Source: Granulosicoccus sp036478595 (GTDB taxonomy: Bacteria; Pseudomonadota; Gammaproteobacteria; Granulosicoccales; Granulosicoccaceae). From it: DNA of 64,000 nt. The stretch's first letter is position 1. Each line of letters opens with the position of its first letter. The stretch spans positions 1 through 64,000 of the forward strand of contig JAZGEF010000045.1 of NCBI GenBank assembly GCA_036478595.1. Direction: 5' to 3'. Below the pieces are notes generated by a model that had not been told where the DNA came from, did not search any database, and was given only the letters and a program-made list of their open reading frames with translations. Shown here piece by piece: positions 9,566 through 16,978 of the stretch. A program made the position numbers and the translations under genes.

Positions 9566-10435
9566 GTGTCACTCATCACGGCAATTCTTATTGAGCTTGG
9601 CAAGGGCTTTATCAATCTTTTGTTGTTGCCGTACCACGTATGGCAATGGTTTCAGTTAGAAACATTGAAAGAACGTATGAGTGTGTTAGTGCTGGCAGGG
9701 CAATCGCTCGACTTTTTATTTGTGGCATTAGCAGCGGTTTTGTTATTGCTTTTTGTTGGAGTATTAAAAAGACAGTTTCTACGCGCAACGGTATTAAAGC
9801 TTGAAGGGTTTAATCGTCGCATAGGCCAATTTGCGTCCTGGTTTGTATTGCTGATGATGTTGCAGCAAGTGTTGATCATTGTAATGGGGCAGGTATTTCG
9901 TGGTAACGAGCTGTTGTTTTCGCCGTTTGGTATGCAGTTGTCGAGTAGCGAACTTCAATGGTTATCAGGCCAGCTAAAGTTTTACAATGCAATATTGATC
10001 ACATTTGCTTGTGCTTATACCTTTATTGAGGGAGGTCATGTGCGAGTTGACCTTATATACGGAAACTTGTCCATGCGTTCTAAACGCTGGGTAGATTTCA
10101 TGGGTTCATTGTTTTTCATGTTGCCTGTATCGATTCTGATGTGGTGGTTTGCCTGGCCTATTGCCACCAATTCAATGTTCAAACAACGCCCTATCAATAT
10201 ATTTTCAGACAAATCGAAATGGCGTGACTTTAAATGGGAGTCGTCAGGTACTGCTGAGTTTTCGTGGGTGTGGGCATTCAAGGCTTTGATTGTAGTTTTT
10301 GCTGCGTTGTTGTTTTTGCAAGCGATTACGTTTTTACTGCGTAACTTGTGGGCGCTGTTGGAACCCAAAGACAATGTGGAAACTCATCCGGTATGGCGTG
10401 ATGAAGCGCTCGAACCCACTACTAGGCAAGGGTAG
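9566..10435 (+). CDS. TRAP transporter small permease, DctQ family
   Basis: The start is GTG at 9566 with a GGAG sequence about ten bases upstream. The 289-residue membrane protein has several hydrophobic helices and the DctQ hallmark G-G-H-V-R-V-D-L-I-Y after the third or fourth of them. It is longer than a typical DctQ (about 160-200 residues): it has an N-terminal membrane extension and a soluble insert around F-S-D-K-S-K-W-R-D before the last helix. With DctP and DctM it forms a sodium-driven organic-acid uptake system in the inner membrane. It is followed after nine bases by the large permease gene. Confidence 0.85.
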   Translation: MSLITAILIELGKGFINLLLLPYHVWQWFQLETLKERMSVLVLAGQSLDFLFVALAAVLLLLFVGVLKRQFLRATVLKLEGFNRRIGQFASWFVLLMMLQQVLIIVMGQVFRGNELLFSPFGMQLSSSELQWLSGQLKFYNAILITFACAYTFIEGGHVRVDLIYGNLSMRSKRWVDFMGSLFFMLPVSILMWWFAWPIATNSMFKQRPINIFSDKSKWRDFKWESSGTAEFSWVWAFKALIVVFAALLFLQAITFLLRNLWALLEPKDNVETHPVWRDEALEPTTRQG

Positions 10436-10444
10436 GGCAACACG

Positions 10445-12550
10445 ATGTTTTATGGTTTTACCGGTGTTGAGCTTGCGCTCATTATTACGTTTTCTTGCCT
10501 GTTTCTTGGCATTTTAACTGGCTTCCCCGTGGCATTCGCCATTGCAGGTTCCGCCATTATTAGTTTTTCAATCATTGCCGTGCTAAGCGAACACGGCATG
10601 CTGTATGTCATGGAAGAATACAACGGCGTGATGGAGCAAGTGCCGGTGTTTCCTGATGGTTGGGATGGCGCAATGCTGTCAACGTTATCAACCTGGTCTC
10701 AAGGTGTTTTCTCGCGCGCGTTTGGCGGCAACGTAGAAACCTTGCTAGCCGTACCATTGTTTGTATTGATGGGGATTGCACTCGAACGCTCTCGTATCGC
10801 TGAAGATCTATTAACCACCATGGCCCGCACCTTTGGTTCGTTACCTGGTGGCTTAGCCATTTCGGTTGTGCTGGTTGGTGCCTTGTTAGCAGCAAGCACC
10901 GGAGTGGTCGGTGCCACGGTTGTCACGATGGGCTTGATTGCACTGCCCACTATGTTGCGCGCAGGTTATTCGAAGTCCTTTGCCACAGGGGTCATCGCCA
11001 CTTCTGGCACCTTGGGTCAAATAATCCCGCCGTCTATTGTTATCGTGTTGCTGGGTTCGATAGTGGGCGATATGTATTCCATCGGCCAGGAAACACGGGC
11101 CAAAGAGCTGGGTGTGTCAGTTATCGAAATGCTGGGTGAGCCAGCAGTGTTATCTACTGGTACTTTGTTTAAAGCGGCTTTTATCCCAGGTGTTGTATTG
11201 GCAATGCTCTATTCGCTCTACGCATTTGCCTACGCAATGTTTAACCCTTCAGCAGCGCCCCCCATAAAATTGCTTGAAAAGGAACTAGGTAGCTTCGATG
11301 TAGTTGAACACTACGGCGGCAAAGCTAGCGTAATCGCCCTTATGTTGCTTGGCCCGATTGTCGGTTTTATTGGCTTGTGGATATTGCTGTCAAAGGCTGG
11401 ATTAGTTACCGCACAAATATCCGAGGCACCCGATGCTGGCCCGATTGCACACGGATCAATGGTGGTATTGCTGCTGTTTGGTTTGGTTTTTTTGATGACG
11501 GTAGTGCTGCAACCGAATTTTAAAAAACGCCCAATAATGGTTGGTTTGTTCGGCTTGTTGCTGTTTATCGCTGCTGATGTAATGTTTGTTACTAACAATA
11601 CGGGCCCGGGGCTGAGGTTTTTTATCTACGCCTTGCCAGTGCTACTGGTGCTTTATGGCACACGAGTGGCCTTCAGTCGCCTTCAGATGATTGAAGTCAT
11701 TCGAGTGGTGTCACCTCCAGTGATATTGATTGTATCGGTGCTTGGGTCGATCCTGGGTGGTATCACCAGCCCAACACCTGCGGCTGCTTTAGGTGCGGCA
11801 GGTGCAATTATGTTAGCCGCTGCGCGTATGTCTCAAGGTGATCGGCGTTCCTTGCGAATCATCATCTGGGCATCCTTCGCCATCATCATTTTGCTGCTGA
11901 TGCGTGGCAATTTTGATCTACGTTTAACGCTGGATGTTATTTCTACCGAAAATAAAATCGCGATCTGGATAACCACCATTGCTTATCACGTTGCTGTATT
12001 TGGTTTGTTGTACTCCTGCTGGGTGCTGTTCGAAAAGAACATCTTGCCATCTGTAGTGAGAGAAACAACCAAAGTTACCAATATGGTTTTTATGATTCTT
12101 ATCGCATCCTTATTGCTTAGCTTAAGCATGCGTAGTTACGGTGGCGAAGAATATATACAGCATGTTCTACGTTCGTTTGAAGACCCGCGACAACTGCTAC
12201 TAGTGGTTATGGCCGTCTTGTTTGTGCTGGGTTTTGTGTTGGATTTTATCGAGATAATTTTCATTGTTATCCCGATTGTTGGCCCAATCATCTATGCAGC
12301 TGATCCTACGTTGATGCCGCCAGAGTGGATAACCATATTAATTGCCGTTAATTTGCAAACCTCTTTTATTACGCCACCGTTTGGCTTCGCCTTGTTTTAT
12401 CTAAGAGGTGTGGCGCCGCCGACGGTTACCACAGGAGATATCTACCGTGGCATCTGGCCATTTGTGTTGATCCAGGTTGTGGGCCTGATCATCCTTTGGA
12501 ATTTCCCGGTTATCACGACGTTCTTGCCAGATCTGCTCCCGGAAAATTAG
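10445..12550 (+). CDS. TRAP transporter large permease, DctM family, enlarged
   Basis: The 701-residue polytopic protein has DctM signatures: an N-terminal G-F-P-V-A-F-A-I segment, S-T-G-V-V-G-A-T-V-V-T-M-G and G-T-L-G-Q-I-I-P-P-S-I-V-I-V-L-L-G. Typical DctM proteins are about 425-430 residues. The extra length is an insert of roughly 230 residues between G-S-I-V-G-D and G-G-I-T-S-P-T-P-A-A-A-L-G-A-A, itself rich in hydrophobic helices. The C-terminal half resumes the family pattern and ends with hydrophobic helices after L-Q-T-S-F-I-T-P-P-F-G-F. The protein forms the transport path driven by sodium. It is the last gene of the operon. Confidence 0.88.
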   Translation: MFYGFTGVELALIITFSCLFLGILTGFPVAFAIAGSAIISFSIIAVLSEHGMLYVMEEYNGVMEQVPVFPDGWDGAMLSTLSTWSQGVFSRAFGGNVETLLAVPLFVLMGIALERSRIAEDLLTTMARTFGSLPGGLAISVVLVGALLAASTGVVGATVVTMGLIALPTMLRAGYSKSFATGVIATSGTLGQIIPPSIVIVLLGSIVGDMYSIGQETRAKELGVSVIEMLGEPAVLSTGTLFKAAFIPGVVLAMLYSLYAFAYAMFNPSAAPPIKLLEKELGSFDVVEHYGGKASVIALMLLGPIVGFIGLWILLSKAGLVTAQISEAPDAGPIAHGSMVVLLLFGLVFLMTVVLQPNFKKRPIMVGLFGLLLFIAADVMFVTNNTGPGLRFFIYALPVLLVLYGTRVAFSRLQMIEVIRVVSPPVILIVSVLGSILGGITSPTPAAALGAAGAIMLAAARMSQGDRRSLRIIIWASFAIIILLLMRGNFDLRLTLDVISTENKIAIWITTIAYHVAVFGLLYSCWVLFEKNILPSVVRETTKVTNMVFMILIASLLLSLSMRSYGGEEYIQHVLRSFEDPRQLLLVVMAVLFVLGFVLDFIEIIFIVIPIVGPIIYAADPTLMPPEWITILIAVNLQTSFITPPFGFALFYLRGVAPPTVTTGDIYRGIWPFVLIQVVGLIILWNFPVITTFLPDLLPEN

Positions 12551-12572
12551 CCGGCAGCACTGTTGTAGAAGC

Positions 12573-12608
12573 AGCTAAGCTTAGAGATTACGCTTAGCTT
12601 GCTTTTTT
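12573..12608 (+). terminator. Putative terminator of the TRAP operon
   Basis: An eight-base-pair stem (AGCTAAGC with GCTTAGCT, 11-base loop) lies after the large permease stop, followed two bases later by six T. Its right arm and T-run overlap the last codons of the converging 1456-residue gene, so the termination signal is inside that coding sequence. Confidence 0.5.
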
Positions 12609-15600
12609 AAGCAGCGTTGCACTATTAGCAGCTCGGTTGGCAGCACGTCTATCCAGCTCTGCATCACCGCTGGCCGTTATTCGAAGCTCGCTGCGTCGAT
12701 CAGACAAGCGATCTTTCAAGGCACGACGCTCGTTGCCTTTGTTGATTCTTGCGATCTTCGCTTCAGTCAATCGATAAAACTCGATTATTGTATCGTCGCT
12801 GGCTACAAACGGTTTCTGCTCTTGCATGCTTTGTTCCCTGCGCATTGGAGAAGCCTCCTCCCGACGGTTCTCAGATATCTCGACAGACCCGTCGAGTTTT
12901 AGTGTGACAACATCACCCGTGTTTATTTGGGTGCATATGCCTTTTACACCGACAATGGCGGGTAAGTCGTACTCGCGCGCAACGATTGCAGCGTGGCTAA
13001 GCCAGCCACCTACTTCAGTCACAATACCTTTGGCTTGAGCAAAGAGTGGGTACCAGCTTGGGTCGGTCATTCTTGCCACGAGTATCTCACCTCGTTTAAA
13101 GGTATCGATCTCGCTTATGTCGGTGATCACTCTGGCAACGCCTGATACTTCTTGTTCGCCCGCAACACGTGCACCACCAAATTCTGTTTCCGTTGACTGG
13201 CCTTTGATTTTGCCGGTAAGCATGTCGATTTTTTCAATTTCTCGTAAGCTTAAGCTAGTGGGTAGTTGTAGCTTCTTGCTGTTGATAATTTCATCCACGC
13301 GGCTATTGGTCAACGCCACTAATTCGGCTTGAAGTGAAGGGTCAGCCAGGTTAGCAATTTCTGTAAGGTTTAGGTGAAACACCCTGCCATCCAGATTGGC
13401 AAGCTTATCAATTTGAACCAACAGTTGTCTTATTTGCGCTAGCTCTAGTAAGCAGTAATGCTTCGCGTCTTCTTTAAGAAGCTGAAACTTACGGGCGCGC
13501 TGAACGGTAATTGACAGAACCTTATCCTGAGGTAATTCTACTGATTCGTGAACTTGCTTTTGCTCGGTGCTTGATCGCTCAATGTATTGATTGATCAGAT
13601 CACGATCTTCGTAAAATCGCGGATGGCTAAGCTCGTAGTCAAGTGGTGCACGATGGCCAAACACTTTTTCAAATTCAACAATCGCGGTCTCATCGACGTT
13701 GCCACCAGCGAGTAAAGCCATCGCTTTGGTGACAATAGTTTCTGCGTCATTAGTCATATATAAAGTAGGCTCGAGCTTAGCTGCCTGTAACTTGGCCAAT
13801 GCTGTTTTGATGTGGAAGTCAGCAGAGATATTAATTAGCTCTGCCTGCTGATAAGTCTCCTGCACAAAACGATCTACCCAGGAATCAAGAAGGGTAGTGG
13901 CTGCTTGCAGAGTGAGCTTGTCGAAGTCGATAGCACCACGTTCGAGCATCTCAATTTGAAACTGTGGCAGGAAGTCCTCTCTAAATTCCACTTCCGTTTG
14001 CTCTGCATTGCGAGCTAACTGGAAAGAGGCAACGGCGCCTGGCCCTTTGCCCAATCGACGTTTTTCTTCAAGCTTATTTACGTATGTCCATCCGTAGATA
14101 GTGGTGATGTACGGAGCTGAAAAATAATTGACATCATAGGGGATGCCTAATGCTTGGCAGGCCAGGTCTGTGCTACCGCCTGCTTCCCATAATCGACTCA
14201 TTAAGTCTGCACTAACGTGTGTAGGTCTTGGCAATAACTCGGACAACTCGTTTTGTACAAATATTTCTGCATCTGCATCCATATGCGTACGTTGCTTATC
14301 ATTTTTTGATGACAAGGCGCTATAGTGCAGCAGCTTGCGACGCTCGCGCTCAGCAATATTTTTAGCCGAGCCTCCGCTCGCCACTGAACGTGTAATATCA
14401 CGTGCTTGTAGTAGATAGAACTTTTTATTGGCGTAAGCCCATTCGATGTCTTGTGGATGACCAAACAAGGTTTCCAGCTGCCTGCCTAGTTCAATTAGGG
14501 GTTGCATGTTTACTGGTGGAGCTTGTGTGGATTTTTCCGCGTCCAATAGTTCACCTGTGAGTTTACCAAAGGTATACGTATCCGGTGTCACGTTACCGCT
14601 CACCAGATCCTCGCCTAATCCGCTGACTAATTCGATCATTAGTGAGCCTGTGCTATTAGGGTGTTCGGTAAACATCACACCGGCGTATTCCGCTGGGACC
14701 ATTTTTTGTATTAACACACCGCCTTGATCAACTTCGCCAAAATCAGCTTTGGCATCAGTGTGCGATGAATAAGAATCAGAACGATCTGAGCTTAAGCTTG
14801 CGTATACATCGCTAACCGCCTGCAATAAACCATCACGCTTGATGTTAAGGATAGAGTCGTAGACGCCAGCAAAACTATTGTCTGCGCCATCTTCATTAGC
14901 GCCAGAGCTTCGTACTGCAACGTTCTTACACTTAAGCTTGCCCCAAATTTTATTCAGGTTAGCTATTTCCTTTTTTGTTAGTAGCTCATCAACTGCCTTG
15001 CCGTGACGAGATCGGTTGGTGATGGTGCTAGTAAATACGAATCCGTCCGGCACATTAAAGCCTTCTTCTATCAAAATTCCTAATCGGGCCGCTTTTTTAC
15101 CTGTTGATTCTGGTAAGTAGTGTGCTTTTGCTAATGGGATTAAGCCAGTATCTTCAATGGTGTTTGTTTTGTCTTTGCCCGCATATGCCCAGCCGAAGTG
15201 TTTACCGAGTCTTGCGAAAAGTGCATTTTGACCAATCAAGAATGCCATACTGATAGCCAGGTACAGATTAACCGCAGCCCCGAGGCCCTGCAGTAACCAA
15301 AAGAGTGCAACGCCGCCTAGTACAAACAGCATTTTTTTAACAACAGTTTTTGGTGGGCTTTGCAACCAAAGAACACCCACAAACAACGCACTTGCCAATA
15401 CCGGTAGCACAAACATTGGATCTGGTAGTGATGCTGAATCCAGCCACAGGAAGTTGTGCAGCCAAGTAGGCGCTGAGAGGTTAACCGCTGAGAAGAATAG
15501 CAGCATAAAGCTCAACTGAAAAATTGATGTTAGTGCATTAATGATTGGCCGGATCTTGTATTTTTTATACAGCTGCATGGTAGCTTTTGCTTGCGCACGT

Positions 15601-16964
15601 GGATGCTCGCCGAGTTCTTCTTTAAGCGATGCAACTTGGTCGGACAACGACTTCTGCACCATCGTGTCGCGTTCGGCTTTTAGCGAGAGTGGCAATAACA
15701 ATAAACGCACCATCAATACAACGGCTAATAGCGCAAGTGCATAGTGGCCTAGATGAACCACCATCCAATCTAACAACGAGCGTAGTGGTTCAACTACATA
15801 GCTTGCAAGCGTGACTTGCTCTTGAGACTGCTTCCAAGCCGCAACGTGAGCACGATCGCTTGTGCTCTTGGTGATGTAGTATTCATGTGGTACAGAGTAG
15901 CGTCCACGGTAGTCTTTACCCGCTCGCTCGAGGCGTAAACCCACTAGCTGCGAATAAAAACAGCTTCGTTTGTCATAACAGGCTGCCACTAGTGGTTTGT
16001 CTGGCAGTGCTTTGATGCGCTCGGCTAAAGAAGCACTGGTGAGCGCTCTCATGGTGATGTTGTGCGCGCCGGGTAAGTGGCCTTTTACAAAATCAGCGGG
16101 ATAACGTAGATCGATAAATTCAGCTTGCTCACTTTGCACCAGTTCATGCACGGCTGGGGTATCAAGCAGTGTGTCTTTGTTCTTAAAATCTGGCAGCTTT
16201 CGTAGTTCATCTATCGAGAGGTCAAAATCAGATGCGAGTGGGCGCGATTCCGTTAGCCATTTCTCATAACCACCCACCATGAAATTACATGATTTTCCTT
16301 GCTTGGTAAATTCGGTGCATAACTCTGAACTGCGATTGCCCGAGTAACATAAAAACAAGGTGTTGCTACCTTCAGGGATTAACGATGACTGCGAGAGCAC
16401 ATCGGGGTAACGCAAGTGGGCTGCACCTTCGATTGATCCAACTTCGTACTCCTCGTTTTCGCGCACATCGATTATATTGACCGGATCGCCATTGGCTAAC
16501 CAACTGGCCAATGTGTCAGTGCTAATGCCGCGATCATGGTCTAACTGTTCGCTAAACGATAAGGTTTTTAAGCTGGTGTCGCCCACAGATGCGCCGTTCT
16601 CAATCGATTTTCTAACCAGATTAGTTTGCAGCCGCGCGTTTTTTGCATCAATGGTGCCTGTGTACTGCAAAATGTTTGCGGCAACCGATGCCACTAAGGC
16701 AACGATGATTCCACCCAGTAATACGCCGCCAAGCTTGCCTAAGCGTGATCGCTTACCTGCTTTGTTTCGACCCTTGCCTTTGAGCGCGAAGCCGCCAAAA
16801 ATCACGCTGAACAATCCTAGAAGCTGCGCCACACTGGCTGATAGGTTAATAACCAGATCAGGTGAGGGTATCGCCAAAGCATAAGAGGCAGGTAAGGCCA
16901 TGTACAACGCGAATATCGCGATGATCATCTTAAGCTGTTTGCAAGTCATGGATAATTTATTCAT
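12594..16964 (-). CDS. Rhodanese-rhodanese-YidC-like-dikinase fusion protein
   Basis: This 1456-residue protein joins domains normally found apart. Residues 1-31 look like a signal peptide. Two hydrophobic helices (about 38-60 and 80-100) flank a strongly basic loop (61-79). Rhodanese domain 1 spans about 145-245 with C206 in C-Y-S-G-N-R; domain 2 about 260-365 with C329 in C-Y-D-K-R-S-C. Residues about 395-590 are YidC/Oxa1-like: a membrane arginine (R420), a cytosolic basic coiled segment and four further helices. Residues about 610-860 match the PEP-synthase/PPDK ATP-binding domain (V-A-V-R-S-S-G-A-N-E-D; Q-D-I-E-W-A). A helical stretch is followed by a swivelling phosphohistidine domain (about 1260-1360) with H1324 in G-G-W-L-S-H-A-A-I-V-A-R-E. 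There is no PEP-binding TIM barrel, so the soluble half resembles rifampicin phosphotransferase rather than PEP synthase. Third gene after the PhnD-like and kinase genes; substrate unknown. Confidence 0.9.
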   Translation of the reverse strand: MNKLSMTCKQLKMIIAIFALYMALPASYALAIPSPDLVINLSASVAQLLGLFSVIFGGFALKGKGRNKAGKRSRLGKLGGVLLGGIIVALVASVAANILQYTGTIDAKNARLQTNLVRKSIENGASVGDTSLKTLSFSEQLDHDRGISTDTLASWLANGDPVNIIDVRENEEYEVGSIEGAAHLRYPDVLSQSSLIPEGSNTLFLCYSGNRSSELCTEFTKQGKSCNFMVGGYEKWLTESRPLASDFDLSIDELRKLPDFKNKDTLLDTPAVHELVQSEQAEFIDLRYPADFVKGHLPGAHNITMRALTSASLAERIKALPDKPLVAACYDKRSCFYSQLVGLRLERAGKDYRGRYSVPHEYYITKSTSDRAHVAAWKQSQEQVTLASYVVEPLRSLLDWMVVHLGHYALALLAVVLMVRLLLLPLSLKAERDTMVQKSLSDQVASLKEELGEHPRAQAKATMQLYKKYKIRPIINALTSIFQLSFMLLFFSAVNLSAPTWLHNFLWLDSASLPDPMFVLPVLASALFVGVLWLQSPPKTVVKKMLFVLGGVALFWLLQGLGAAVNLYLAISMAFLIGQNALFARLGKHFGWAYAGKDKTNTIEDTGLIPLAKAHYLPESTGKKAARLGILIEEGFNVPDGFVFTSTITNRSRHGKAVDELLTKKEIANLNKIWGKLKCKNVAVRSSGANEDGADNSFAGVYDSILNIKRDGLLQAVSDVYASLSSDRSDSYSSHTDAKADFGEVDQGGVLIQKMVPAEYAGVMFTEHPNSTGSLMIELVSGLGEDLVSGNVTPDTYTFGKLTGELLDAEKSTQAPPVNMQPLIELGRQLETLFGHPQDIEWAYANKKFYLLQARDITRSVASGGSAKNIAERERRKLLHYSALSSKNDKQRTHMDADAEIFVQNELSELLPRPTHVSADLMSRLWEAGGSTDLACQALGIPYDVNYFSAPYITTIYGWTYVNKLEEKRRLGKGPGAVASFQLARNAEQTEVEFREDFLPQFQIEMLERGAIDFDKLTLQAATTLLDSWVDRFVQETYQQAELINISADFHIKTALAKLQAAKLEPTLYMTNDAETIVTKAMALLAGGNVDETAIVEFEKVFGHRAPLDYELSHPRFYEDRDLINQYIERSSTEQKQVHESVELPQDKVLSITVQRARKFQLLKEDAKHYCLLELAQIRQLLVQIDKLANLDGRVFHLNLTEIANLADPSLQAELVALTNSRVDEIINSKKLQLPTSLSLREIEKIDMLTGKIKGQSTETEFGGARVAGEQEVSGVARVITDISEIDTFKRGEILVARMTDPSWYPLFAQAKGIVTEVGGWLSHAAIVAREYDLPAIVGVKGICTQINTGDVVTLKLDGSVEISENRREEASPMRREQSMQEQKPFVASDDTIIEFYRLTEAKIARINKGNERRALKDRLSDRRSELRITASGDAELDRRAANRAANSATLLKKAS

Positions 16965-16969
16965 TATCG

Positions 16970-16978
16970 CCCCCCCCC
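16970..16978 (-). promoter_or_regulatory. Run of nine G at the ribosome-binding site of the fusion gene
   Basis: On the coding strand the kinase stop TAA is followed directly by nine G, then CGATA, then the ATG of the fusion gene. The G-tract sits where a Shine-Dalgarno sequence should be. Its length could change by replication slippage, altering spacing and translation, as is known for homopolymer tracts in phase-variable genes. That it varies here is inference. Confidence 0.6.

Noticed and set aside
12594..16964. Assembly or frameshift fusion of separate genes
   Set aside because: The frame is uninterrupted over 4371 bases with uniform codon style and coherent topology, so a real single gene is favoured, though read-level data would settle it.
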